Part shown: in pieces, positions 4,724-11,049 of the stretch
How positions within the stretch are numbered: the first letter of the stretch is position 1
Layout of the letters: each line of letters opens with the position of its first letter
Assembly (NCBI GenBank): GCA_016217775.1
Contig: JACRGG010000110.1
Span: 1-11,049, forward strand
Reading direction: 5' to 3'
Source: Microcaldota archaeon
GTDB lineage: Archaea; Micrarchaeota; Micrarchaeia; Norongarragalinales; UBA97
Length of the DNA stretch: 11,049 nucleotides
Notes under the pieces: generated by a model
The model's database searches: none
Seen by the model: only the letters and a program-made list of their open reading frames with translations
Told to the model about the DNA's origin: nothing
Position numbers and translations under genes: made by a program

Positions 4724-6580
4724 GTGAAGGTAATGGAAGAAAAACTTGATTTTAAGAAAATCGGCTTTCGCTCCGGGATTGAAATCCACCAGCGTTTAGC
4801 TACTAAAACAAAGTTGTTCTGCGATTGCAGCGCGCAGCTCGACGAGTTCGCAAAGCCAAGCGGGCAAATAACGCGGCGGCTAAAAGCCGTTGTCGGGGAA
4901 CTGGGCCAAGTAGACCCAGCGGCCGCGTTTGAGCAGGGAAGGGGAAAAACATTCGTATACCAATTATTCGAGGAAAACTCGTGCCTAGTTGACCAGGACG
5001 ACCAGCCGCCAAAGCCAGTGAACCAAGAAGCGCTTGAAATTGTTTTGCAAGTCGCGAAAGCGCTTAACGCGCAAGTCCTCCCGGAAGTCCACGTGATGAG
5101 AAAAACGGTTGTGGACGGGAGCGCGCCAAGCGCGTTTCAAAGAACTGCCCTTGTGGCTGTGAACGGCGAGTTAAAAACGAGCAAGGGAATAGTTGGGATT
5201 CAAACGATTTGCTTAGAGGAAGAATCGGCCGGGATAGTCGAGAAGAAAGAAGACAGCGTTGTTTATCGCTTGGATAGGCTTGGAATTCCATTAATTGAAA
5301 TCGCTACGGATGCGAGCCTTCAAGACCCTTCTCACGTTAAGGAAACAGCTTTGCTAATCGGGCAATTGCTGCGCGCGACGGGTAAAGTGCAGAGGGGAAT
5401 CGGCTCAATCCGCCAAGACCTCAACGTCTCGGTAACGGGCGGGAGCCGCACTGAAATAAAGGGCAGCCAGGAGCTAGACTTGGTGCCTAAATTGGTTGAG
5501 AACGAGGCACGCAGGCAGCTAGGGTTGTTGGAAGTAAAAAAGGATTTGGAAAAGCGGAAGGCAAAGCCAACCAAGCAGGCAAAAGCAAAGCAGGGCAAGC
5601 AGGCAGTAATTGATTTAATTGACTTGACGAATGTTTTCAAGAACACTTCGTGCGCGATTGCGAAAAAAGCGGTTTCGTCCGGCGGGGTTGTCTTGGGAGT
5701 CCGCCTGCAGAAATTCGAGGGCTTGCTGGGTTTTGAATTGTTTGAAAACTATCGGGTGGGAACAGAGTTGTCCGGCGTGCTGAAAGCAGTTTCTGGATTA
5801 GGCGGGTTGTTCCACTCGGACGAGGACTTGAAAAAATACGGTTTTTCCGAGGGAGAATTGGATAATGCGGAAAAAGAATTGGGGATTCAAAAGCTCGACG
5901 CGTTCATTATGGTTGCCGGTGGCAGTGCGCAGTGCGAAACCGGGTTGAACGCGGTGTTCTCGCGCGCAATGGAATTGCTTGTTCAAGTTCCTGGCGAGAC
6001 GAGAAGGGCCGAGGGGGAGAAAAGCTTTTTTATGCGCCCGATTCCCGGAAAGGCGCGGATGTACCCCGAGACGGACTTGCCTCCTGTTCAAATCAGCGAA
6101 AAGTCGATTGACAAAGCCGCTTTGATTGAGCCGATGGAAGAGAAAATCGGCAAGTACGAGAAGCTCGGCTTGAATTCTCAATTGGCTGAGCGTTTGGTTT
6201 CCTCGCGCGACTTCGAGCTGTTCGAGTGGCTTGTAGCGAACTCAAAATGCGAGCCGCAGTTTATTGCGACAACCCTCTTGGAGACAATAATCCAGCTAAA
6301 AAGAGACGGGTTCGCGGCGGAAAAATTAAGCCAGCTAGTCCTCAAAGATGCCCTTGACTTGTGCGCGGGGGGGAAGATAGTCAAGCCCGCGGTGCTGGAA
6401 TTACTGAAGGGCGCGGCGGCTGGGCGGTTGGTTAAGGATGTTTTGCGGGAAGAGAAGCTGGAGCGGATTTGCGGAAAGCAATTATTGGATTTGGTAAAGA
6501 AGGAAAAGGACTTCCAAAAAATAATGCGCATTCATCGCCTGCGCGTGGATGCAAGCGAGCTGCGAAAATTAACTGGCTGA
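4724..6580 (+). CDS. gatE: Glutamyl-tRNA(Gln) amidotransferase subunit E
   Basis: GatE is the tRNA-binding, kinase-transamidase half of the archaeal GatDE enzyme: it phosphorylates the glutamyl group of Glu-tRNA(Gln) and attaches ammonia delivered from GatD. The 618-aa product shows the GatB/E core 'GIEIHQRL...KLFCDC' (18-35), the family signature 'LDRLGIPLIEIATD' (about 184-197) and 'GIGSIRQDLNVSVTGG...EIKGSQELD' (about 226-250). It also has the GatE-specific AspRS-like GAD insertion (about 306-412), which separates it from bacterial GatB, then 'MYPETDLPP' and a helical tail domain in the last 140 residues. Length is typical. The start is either GTG at 4724 or ATG at 4733; no convincing ribosome binding site separates them, and the ATG fits the usual family N-terminus slightly better. 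It is divergent from the AbiE-like pair, and its stop is followed at once by the tandem repeat. Confidence 0.95.
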   Translation: MKVMEEKLDFKKIGFRSGIEIHQRLATKTKLFCDCSAQLDEFAKPSGQITRRLKAVVGELGQVDPAAAFEQGRGKTFVYQLFEENSCLVDQDDQPPKPVNQEALEIVLQVAKALNAQVLPEVHVMRKTVVDGSAPSAFQRTALVAVNGELKTSKGIVGIQTICLEEESAGIVEKKEDSVVYRLDRLGIPLIEIATDASLQDPSHVKETALLIGQLLRATGKVQRGIGSIRQDLNVSVTGGSRTEIKGSQELDLVPKLVENEARRQLGLLEVKKDLEKRKAKPTKQAKAKQGKQAVIDLIDLTNVFKNTSCAIAKKAVSSGGVVLGVRLQKFEGLLGFELFENYRVGTELSGVLKAVSGLGGLFHSDEDLKKYGFSEGELDNAEKELGIQKLDAFIMVAGGSAQCETGLNAVFSRAMELLVQVPGETRRAEGEKSFFMRPIPGKARMYPETDLPPVQISEKSIDKAALIEPMEEKIGKYEKLGLNSQLAERLVSSRDFELFEWLVANSKCEPQFIATTLLETIIQLKRDGFAAEKLSQLVLKDALDLCAGGKIVKPAVLELLKGAAAGRLVKDVLREEKLERICGKQLLDLVKKEKDFQKIMRIHRLRVDASELRKLTG

Positions 6581-6586
6581 AATTGG

Positions 6587-6624
6587 TTTTTTTTCCATTA
6601 ATGCTTTTCTTTCCCAAAGAAAAG
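6587..6624 (+). terminator. T-run plus hairpin after gatE (repeat copy 1)
   Basis: Eight Ts (6587-6594) begin six bases after the gatE stop codon, as in T-rich archaeal terminators. They are followed by a perfect hairpin, CTTTTCTTT (6604-6612), loop CCC, AAAGAAAAG (6616-6624). The hairpin could be an RNA 3'-end element or a protein site. Function is inferred from position only. Confidence 0.4.
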
Positions 6625-6674
6625 GATTATGCGATACGTTTAAAGAATTGAATTTGGTTTCTTTTCCATTAATG

Positions 6675-6695
6675 CTTTTCTTTCCCAAAGAAAAG
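6675..6695. other. Second copy of the 9-bp perfect hairpin
   Basis: CTTTTCTTT (6675-6683) and AAAGAAAAG (6687-6695) flank a CCC loop, identical to the hairpin in repeat copy 1. If transcription starts at the copy 1 promoter box, this hairpin falls within the leader of the downstream mRNA. Confidence 0.45.
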
Positions 6696-6707
6696 GATTA
6701 TGCGATA

Positions 6708-6718
6708 CGTTTAAAGAA
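6708..6718 (+). promoter_or_regulatory. TATA-like box before the surface-structure locus (duplicate at 6637-6647)
   Basis: CGTTTAAAGAA is centred about 29 bases upstream of the ATG at 6742, a spacing that would give a transcript with almost no leader. The same box occurs 71 bases upstream at 6637-6647 in the first repeat copy, so the gene may have two tandem promoters. Confidence 0.45.
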
Positions 6719-6741
6719 TTGAATTGCGTTGGGTTTATCGT

Positions 6742-7806
6742 ATGCCGCAGGATTACTCTGATTACAATTCGTCCGGCTCCTCCGGGGGCTTGGGTGACGC
6801 GCTCGAGCCAGTGCTTTCAGCGCTAAAGCAGTACTGGGCGGTGCTGCTCGTGGTTGCGCTTCTTGCCGGCGGCGCGCTGTTTTACGTCTACGTTTTCCCA
6901 AAAAACAGCGCGGTTACGGTAATAGTCAAAGTAATGGACGACCCCGCCGGTTTTGACGGCGCGCAAGTGCTGCTTCGAAGCATTAATGGGAAAAACCTGG
7001 TGAGGTCCAAAAACTCGGATTTTGGCAGGGCGGTGTTTGAGGGCGTGCCTGCGGGAAAAGCGGTTTTGGTTGTGGACGCGCAGCCGCCATTCGAGCCGTA
7101 CGAGGAGGAAGTGGAGGTTCCCTCCGGGGCTGAAAAAACTTTTTCAGTGCAGCTCTCCAAGTCGACCAAGCTCGTGTTTTTGGAAACGGACATTCCCTCG
7201 GAGTTTTCTCCAAGCTGCTCGCGCAAAGTGGCTTTTAGCGTCTTCAACAACGGGACTGCGGACGAGCAGTTTTGGCTGGTTGCGGACGGGACTTTGGGGG
7301 ATTTTCTCGAGTTCCCCAAGGAAGCGGTTTCAATAGCGTCCGGCGGGCGGGAAACGGTTGCGGCCGGCTTGATAGTGTCCGCCTCCGCGGAGGAGGGAGG
7401 CATTGACGGCGGGATTAGGATTAAGGGAACGTCGGCGGAGTTGGGCAAAAAGTTTTCAGTCAGGAAAATAGACGTTGCCGTCTCCCCGGAGTCGATTAAC
7501 TACAACAGCAAGGAGGAGTTCAAGGACTTTCTCGTCATAACAAACAACGGCGGGAACACCGTGTCCGGCATTTCATACAAGTTTAATTCAGGGAGCAGGG
7601 AATGCGCGTCCTGCGTTAGCGTGGCGGCGTTTGGGGAGACGCGGCTGGACAAGATAAGCATCCTGCCTAAAGACTCGGCGCGCCTCCAGATTGAAGTCAG
7701 CCCGCCGAGTGTGGCGGGAAAGTACTTGGGCGAGCTGGTCGTGCAGGCCGGGTGCTTCTCGAAATCAATTCCCGTGGCCATAGACATTCCCGCCGAGCAG
7801 CAATAA
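6742..7806 (+). CDS. Single-pass membrane protein with beta-sandwich extracellular region, pilus-locus associated
   Basis: This 354-aa protein has a short Gly/Ser-rich cytoplasmic N-terminus (1-30), one hydrophobic helix (about 32-52, 'YWAVLLVVALLAGGALFYVYV'), then about 300 residues rich in beta-strand. Residues 56-138 ('VTVIVKVMDDPAGFDGAQVLL...GVPAGKAVLVVDAQPP...VEVPSG') look like a carboxypeptidase-regulatory or PEGA-like beta-sandwich; residues 142-245 and 246-350 look like two Ig-like modules with 'VFNNGTADEQFWL' and 'VITNNGGNTVSG', typical of archaeal surface proteins. Cysteines at 159, 288, 291 and 338 could form disulfides outside the cell. ATG 6742 is preferred over an in-frame TTG at 6724 because the TATA-like box at 6708-6718 fits it. 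It starts a co-directional group with a TadA/FlaI-type ATPase and TadC-like protein, so it may be an accessory subunit or anchor of that machine. I know no named family for the whole protein. Confidence 0.78.
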   Translation: MPQDYSDYNSSGSSGGLGDALEPVLSALKQYWAVLLVVALLAGGALFYVYVFPKNSAVTVIVKVMDDPAGFDGAQVLLRSINGKNLVRSKNSDFGRAVFEGVPAGKAVLVVDAQPPFEPYEEEVEVPSGAEKTFSVQLSKSTKLVFLETDIPSEFSPSCSRKVAFSVFNNGTADEQFWLVADGTLGDFLEFPKEAVSIASGGRETVAAGLIVSASAEEGGIDGGIRIKGTSAELGKKFSVRKIDVAVSPESINYNSKEEFKDFLVITNNGGNTVSGISYKFNSGSRECASCVSVAAFGETRLDKISILPKDSARLQIEVSPPSVAGKYLGELVVQAGCFSKSIPVAIDIPAEQQ

Positions 7807-7839
7807 TTTTTTCCTAAATTTTTTTAACGGCAATTTTTT
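7807..7839 (+). terminator. T-rich putative terminator
   Basis: Three T-runs (7807-7812, 7819-7825 and 7834-7839) follow directly after the stop of the membrane beta-protein gene, as in archaeal intrinsic terminators. The next small gene starts 17 bases later, so termination may be partial. Confidence 0.4.
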
Positions 7840-7855
7840 AGGCAAGTGGTGGAAT

Positions 7856-8029
7856 GTGCTTTTAGAACTTTCTTACATAGCGGCGTGCTTTCTCCTCACT
7901 TACTTCCTGTTCCTAAAGCCAAAATCCATTGTTTTCCTCTCCGCCCTGGGAATATTCTGCTTCGTGCTGTTCGGGATTTACGGCGCCGCCGGGTTTGCCA
8001 TCGCGATTGGAGCCAAGCTGGTTTTATGA
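7856..8029 (+). CDS. Small two-helix membrane protein (57 aa)
   Basis: From GTG at 7856 to TGA at 8027-8029, this frame gives a 57-aa protein that is almost entirely hydrophobic: 'LLELSYIAACFLLTYFLFL' (2-20), a short basic turn 'KPKS' (21-24), then a second helix 'IVFLSALGIFCFVLFGIYGAAGFAIAIGA' (25-53). Two clean membrane helices with a positive turn, plus strong use of C in third positions (ctc, ttc, gcc), argue for real coding rather than chance. A GGTGG stretch (7848-7852) precedes the GTG closely and may act as ribosome binding site. It lies between the membrane beta-protein and the assembly ATPase, so it may be a small inner-membrane subunit of the same machine. I do not recognise a family. 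The overlapping 99-aa frame at 7846-8145 is less convincing. Confidence 0.55.
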   Translation: MLLELSYIAACFLLTYFLFLKPKSIVFLSALGIFCFVLFGIYGAAGFAIAIGAKLVL

Positions 8030-8149
8030 CCGGCGGGCGCGGGTTGTTGCATTCGGCGCTTTCCCGCATTTTTTTGCCTCCTAACGCCAACGCCCCCCTA
8101 TTTGCATTTTGGGCGGATAACACAAGGGTTTTTCAACTAATTTAGCGTA

Positions 8150-8162
8150 ACCCTTTTTATGC
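8150..8162 (+). promoter_or_regulatory. Possible promoter of the secretion ATPase gene
   Basis: ACCCTTTTTATGC, with a TTTTTAT core, lies about 40 bases upstream of the ATG at 8198, allowing a leader of about 15 bases. The stretch 8030-8197 otherwise holds no gene I can support; it starts GC-rich and becomes AT-rich toward the gene. Confidence 0.35.
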
Positions 8163-8197
8163 AACGCCGTTTGTTGCTTTCGGTTAGTGCTTAGCTT

Positions 8198-9733
8198 ATG
8201 GATTACTTGGATTCAGTTTTGAAGAAGGCCAAGAGCGAGCGGGTAAAGGACTTTGCGTACCAAAACGATGAGCCCGCCTCGTCCAAGGAACGCATTTTAA
8301 TCGACTCGTACGGCGAAACCAGGGTTTTTCAGGAAAAAAACGAGGCTCTCCCGCTTTACGAAGTGCCCTCCCCGCACTACAAGGGCGCGGAGAAGGAAAT
8401 GGTGCAGGCACTGCTCGACTTGTCCACCGCCCTAATCCCCTCCGCGGAATCCGTCTTGTTGACCGAGCGGGAAAAGCGCGCGAAGTACTTTATGAAAATA
8501 ATGGAGATAGTCGAGGCAACCCCCGAGCTGCGCATTCCGGTTAACTCGAAAGAGTTTTTCGCGAACGCGGTAGTGAAGGAAATGATTGGTTTTGGCCTAA
8601 TCGACTCGTTGCTTCAAGACGACGACTTGGAGGAGATAATGGTCATCGGAGTCAACAAGCCCGTGTACGTTTTTCACAGAAAGTACGGGATGATGCGCTC
8701 GAGCATTTGGTTCTATGATGATGTGGACATACGAAACCTCATTGACAGAATCGCGCGAAACGTCGGAAGGAGGATTGACGTGCACTCGCCTCTTCTCGAC
8801 GCGCGGCTTCCAAACGGCACGCGCGTGAACGCGACTATTCCGCCCGTGTCTTTGGACGGCTCGACGCTTACGCTTCGAAAATTCCGCAAGGACCCACTAA
8901 GCATTATTGACATCATCAACACTAACACTATTGACTACGAGGTCGCCGCGTTTTTGTGGCTTGCCGCCGAGGGCTTGGGGGCAAAGCCCGCGAACATAAT
9001 CATCGCGGGGGGTACGGCGTGCGGGAAGACGACTACGCTTAACATCCTGACTAGCTTCGTGCCGAACATCGAGCGCCTCGTCACCATCGAGGACACCGCG
9101 GAGTTGAGCCTGCCGTTCGCGCACTGGATTCGATTCGAGACGCGGCCTCCGGGAACCGAGGGAGTCGGGGAAGTGACGATGAACACGTTGGTGAAAAACT
9201 CTCTTAGGATGAGGCCCGACCGGATTATCGTAGGTGAAATCCGCGGGGAGGAGGGGTACACTCTCTTCTCGGCGATGAACACAGGCCACGACGGGTGCTT
9301 TGGGACGCTGCACTCCAACAGCGCGCGGGAGACTATCGTGAGGCTGCAAAGCCCGCCGATTTCGGTTCCGCTGATAATGCTTAGTTCCTTGAATTTCGTT
9401 GTGATGCAGCAGCGCATTTTCGACAGGCGAAAGGGGGTAATCAGGCGGATTACGGAGTTGGCTGAAATTCTCGTGGTCGAGGGCGAGGCGCCGCAGATTC
9501 AAGTGCTTTACCAGTGGAATCCGAGCAAGGACGTCCTGGAGGCGACGGGAGTGCAGTCGAATTACTTCGGGACGCTCTCGCACTACACGGGGCTGTCTAA
9601 GGAGGACTTGCTTAAGGAGTTGGACGCGCGCAAGCAGATTTTAATCGAGTTGAACAAGAAGGGAATCCGCGGGCTCTCCGACGTTTCGGACGTGACGCAG
9701 AATTACTTGATGAAGCGGACGGGCAGGCTGTGA
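8198..9733 (+). CDS. Type II/IV secretion system ATPase (TadA/FlaI/archaeal pilus class)
   Basis: This 511-aa cytoplasmic ATPase would power assembly of a type IV pilus-like or Tad-like filament. Residues 60-230 form the N-terminal regulatory region leading to 'HSPLLDARLPNGTRVNATIPPVS' (196-218), the arginine-rich segment typical of the GspE/VirB11 superfamily. The core motifs are in order: Walker A 'GGTACGKTT' (271-279), Asp box 'IERLVTIEDTAELSL' (291-305), atypical Walker B 'RIIVGEIRG' (342-350) and His box 'GHDGCFGTLHSN' (363-374). The order and the 'RPPG...MRPDRIIVGEIRG' stretch match the archaeal FlaI/TadA branch rather than bacterial PilT. Walker A carries A-C where A-S or G-S is usual; the essential Gly-Lys-Thr is intact. 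No zinc-binding tetracysteine of bacterial GspE is present. A TadC-like gene follows after 62 bases. It could serve a pilus, an archaellum-like structure or DNA uptake; pilins are needed to decide. Confidence 0.92.
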   Translation: MDYLDSVLKKAKSERVKDFAYQNDEPASSKERILIDSYGETRVFQEKNEALPLYEVPSPHYKGAEKEMVQALLDLSTALIPSAESVLLTEREKRAKYFMKIMEIVEATPELRIPVNSKEFFANAVVKEMIGFGLIDSLLQDDDLEEIMVIGVNKPVYVFHRKYGMMRSSIWFYDDVDIRNLIDRIARNVGRRIDVHSPLLDARLPNGTRVNATIPPVSLDGSTLTLRKFRKDPLSIIDIINTNTIDYEVAAFLWLAAEGLGAKPANIIIAGGTACGKTTTLNILTSFVPNIERLVTIEDTAELSLPFAHWIRFETRPPGTEGVGEVTMNTLVKNSLRMRPDRIIVGEIRGEEGYTLFSAMNTGHDGCFGTLHSNSARETIVRLQSPPISVPLIMLSSLNFVVMQQRIFDRRKGVIRRITELAEILVVEGEAPQIQVLYQWNPSKDVLEATGVQSNYFGTLSHYTGLSKEDLLKELDARKQILIELNKKGIRGLSDVSDVTQNYLMKRTGRL

Positions 9734-9765
9734 GTTTTTTTTGAAAACAGTGTTTTTTTTTTGGA
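9734..9765 (+). terminator. T-rich stretch between ATPase and TadC-like genes
   Basis: Two long T-runs (8 Ts at 9735-9742 and 10 Ts at 9753-9762) follow the ATPase stop directly. They look like an archaeal T-rich terminator, possibly attenuating rather than ending transcription, because the TadC-like gene on the same strand begins 30 bases later. Confidence 0.4.
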
Positions 9766-9795
9766 AAGCGAAATTTCGCAAGCAGGGTTGTTTGA

Positions 9796-10902
9796 TTGGC
9801 TGGACGGATTGAAGAGATTAAGAAAATCGTGACCGAGCAGGACCGCTCGACTAGGGAGAAGCACGAGGAGCTCTCCGAGATAGTAAAGCGCTTGAAAAAA
9901 AGCGAGGTCGCCTCGATTCCGGCTGAAGACGTCGCTGCAATAGACGTTCCCGGCCGCGTTGGCGCGCCAGGTGGAAAGCTGAATTTTGGGAACGTAAAGT
10001 TGGGCGGCACAAAAGGGCTTGTGCGCTCAGTCGGGAATTTCTACAAGGCGTTCGAGGGCCCGCTCTCCACGCTCGCGCTTTTCTTCTCCGCCCTTCCCGT
10101 AACCAAGCAGTTGCGCAAGGACTTGGTCGCGTCGGGCATAGCATTCAATTTGGAGTCTTACCTGGTCTTGTCGACCTCGCTTTCGGTCGCCGCCGCGCTT
10201 TTGGTAATCGTATTCATTTCCACCCTCGGCATTACCGCCGCGGACTTTACCCTCAACGCTTCAATCGCCGCATTGTCCGTCTCGTTCCTGCTGGGCTTGA
10301 CGACCTTCATCGGCCTGGGCGTCCTCTCGCTTTTGTACCCCAGCATCAAAGCCGACTCGCGCGCGAGGGTTGTCGACAAGGAGCTTCCATTCGCCTTGCG
10401 CCAGCTCGCGACCCAAATCAAGGCGGGGGTGAGCTTCAACCGCGCGTTCGCATCGATTGCCAACGCGGACTACGGATTGTTGAGCCGGGAAATCCGCAAG
10501 GTCCTCGACGAGATGGAAAAAGGCGTGCCAAGCGCGACCGCGTTAAACAATTTTTCCTCCAGGATAAAGTCCAAGGGCTTAAAGCGCGCCGTAGTGCAGA
10601 TAAACCGCGCCCTGCGCTCTGGGGGGTCGCTAAGCGAAATCGTCTCTACAATCGCCGACGACGTGGCTTTCGAGACCGGAATGCGCGTGCGCGATTTCAC
10701 TGAAAAGCTGAATCTCCTCTCGGTCGTCTTCATTATGATCGCGGTAGTCGCGCCGGTGGTGCTCGCGATTTTAAGCGCGGTGATGCAGCTTCCAATCCTG
10801 GGCGGGGGGTTCGACCCCCTGCTTCTCACCGCGCTGTTCGCGCTGTTTTGCTTTGGGATGCTCGGCTCGCTTTTCGTGATAAAGGCAATCGAGCCGTCGT
10901 GA
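9796..10902 (+). CDS. Type II secretion/Tad platform membrane protein (T2SSF domain, TadC/FlaJ-like)
   Basis: This 368-aa integral membrane protein would form the inner-membrane platform on which the upstream ATPase acts. Residues 1-45 are highly charged and probably coiled coil ('IEEIKKIVTEQDRSTREKHEELSEIVKRLKK'), followed by a Pro/Gly linker (to about 75). Membrane segments lie at about 121-143, 153-182, 307-330 and 340-363. Between the second and third is the cytoplasmic T2SSF domain (about 194-300), with 'ELPFALRQLATQIKAGVSFNRAF' and 'RALRSGGSLSEIV', the G-x-S/xGG pattern of TadB/TadC/FlaJ proteins. The TTG at 9796 directly follows an in-frame stop; AGGG at 9783-9786 may be its ribosome binding site, and an in-frame GTG at codon 12 is an alternative start. 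It has one T2SSF domain; many archaeal systems use either two such domains or two such proteins. Confidence 0.9.
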   Translation: MAGRIEEIKKIVTEQDRSTREKHEELSEIVKRLKKSEVASIPAEDVAAIDVPGRVGAPGGKLNFGNVKLGGTKGLVRSVGNFYKAFEGPLSTLALFFSALPVTKQLRKDLVASGIAFNLESYLVLSTSLSVAAALLVIVFISTLGITAADFTLNASIAALSVSFLLGLTTFIGLGVLSLLYPSIKADSRARVVDKELPFALRQLATQIKAGVSFNRAFASIANADYGLLSREIRKVLDEMEKGVPSATALNNFSSRIKSKGLKRAVVQINRALRSGGSLSEIVSTIADDVAFETGMRVRDFTEKLNLLSVVFIMIAVVAPVVLAILSAVMQLPILGGGFDPLLLTALFALFCFGMLGSLFVIKAIEPS

Positions 10903-10952
10903 AATGTAATTGAATTTATGGAAAAATGCAGTTGGCAGCGTGTTGAAAAGCT

Positions 10953-11049
10953 ATGGATAAGTTGAATGCAGAGGATTTTGGCGACAACCTGCGCGCGGCC
11001 ATTAAGGGCCTCGCCTCGCTTGTCGGCAAAAAGTACGAGCGGCTCGTGC
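10953..11049 (+). CDS. 5' part of an unidentified gene (runs off the window)
   Basis: An ATG at 10953 opens a frame that stays open to the window edge, giving at least 32 residues with the pattern M-D-K-L-N-A-E-D-F-G and then 'AAIKGLASLVGKKYERLV', an amphipathic, apparently cytoplasmic start. An in-frame TGA at 10944-10946 makes the ATG the likely start. It follows the TadC-like gene by 50 bases on the same strand, so it probably belongs to the same locus. A second TadC-like subunit or another machine component is possible, but the visible part shows no diagnostic motif. Confidence 0.5.
   Translation, partial: MDKLNAEDFGDNLRAAIKGLASLVGKKYERLV

Larger units (their letters stand above)
6581..6721. 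repeat. Tandem duplication of about 71 bp (two copies)
   Basis: Copy 1 spans 6581-6650 and copy 2 spans 6651-6721. At least 60 bases are identical at a 71-base offset (6591-6650 against 6662-6721), with one base inserted and one substituted in the T-rich front part. The repeat begins straight after the gatE stop and ends 20 bases before the next gene's ATG. Each copy contains, in order, a T-rich run, a perfect hairpin and a GTTTAAAG promoter-like box. The near identity suggests a recent duplication. Confidence 0.9.

Noticed and set aside
6581..6721. Repeat pair as a CRISPR fragment or origin iterons
   Set aside because: The two units are directly adjacent with no spacers and contain promoter- and terminator-like parts. 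Two copies alone do not support a CRISPR array or an origin.
6888..7448. 186-aa minus-strand frame inside the membrane beta-protein gene
   Set aside because: The Ser/Thr/Pro-rich product mirrors the plus-strand coding pattern; the plus strand gives a coherent membrane helix and beta-modules.
7846..8145. 99-aa open frame on the plus strand starting at GTG
   Set aside because: It overlaps the two-helix membrane frame for most of its length, has no family resemblance, and its Arg/Pro/Leu-rich make-up is typical of a shadow frame in GC-rich coding DNA. A 39-residue tail from ATG 8026 would overlap the small gene's stop as ATGA, but shows no supporting feature.
8897..9583. 228-aa minus-strand frame antisense to the ATPase gene
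   Set aside because: Its Arg/His/Pro-rich composition and complete overlap with a motif-verified ATPase mark it as the antisense shadow of high-GC codons.
1..11049. tRNA, rRNA or other structured RNA gene
   Set aside because: I looked for cloverleaf arms with TTC-type T-loops and for rRNA-like blocks in the intergenic stretches and found none. The GTTC strings near 1804-1846 lack the pairing arms.

Overview
The window is archaeal. It carries both subunits of the archaea-specific Glu-tRNA(Gln) amidotransferase (GatD and GatE), a FlaI/TadA-type secretion ATPase next to a TadC/FlaJ-type membrane platform protein, and AT-rich boxes about 25 bases upstream of several start codons, as expected for leaderless archaeal genes. 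Gene sizes and the mixture of small cassettes with metagenome-type hypothetical proteins would suit a DPANN lineage (for example Diapherotrites or Micrarchaeota), but that placement is a guess; no rRNA or tRNA gene is present to test it.

Region 1 (1-1740) is accessory DNA. The left edge holds the last 41 codons of what looks like an IS66-type transposase. It runs tail to tail, with a 4-base gap, into a 228-aa protein that resembles only the N-terminal part of PEP-utilising-enzyme-like proteins and may have been cut by the element. Next comes a two-gene toxin-antitoxin operon on the minus strand: an AbrB/MazE-type antitoxin, then a PIN-domain ribonuclease toxin overlapping it by 4 bases. A perfect 10-bp inverted repeat sits just upstream as a candidate operator.

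Region 2 (1740-6580) holds gatD and gatE, both on the plus strand, whose products together convert Glu-tRNA(Gln) to Gln-tRNA(Gln). They are split by a minus-strand pair: a winged-helix protein resembling AbiEi antitoxins and a small nucleotidyltransferase resembling AbiEii-class toxins. A perfect 22-bp palindrome lies against the putative TATA box of that pair. Thus two toxin-antitoxin-like modules flank gatD, and one of them separates the two halves of an essential heterodimeric enzyme.

Region 3 (6581-6741) is a tandem duplication of about 71 bp. Each copy has a T-rich stretch, a perfect 9-bp hairpin and a TTTAAA promoter-like box, so the gatE 3' end and downstream promoter region appear to have been doubled.

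Region 4 (6742-11049) looks like a type IV pilus/Tad-like surface-structure locus, all on the plus strand: a single-pass membrane protein with an extracellular beta-rich part, a 57-aa two-helix membrane protein, the assembly ATPase, a TadC-like platform protein with an unusual coiled-coil N-terminal extension, and the start of a further gene that runs off the edge. No pilin or prepilin peptidase is seen inside the window. I found no CRISPR array and no recognisable structured RNA gene.
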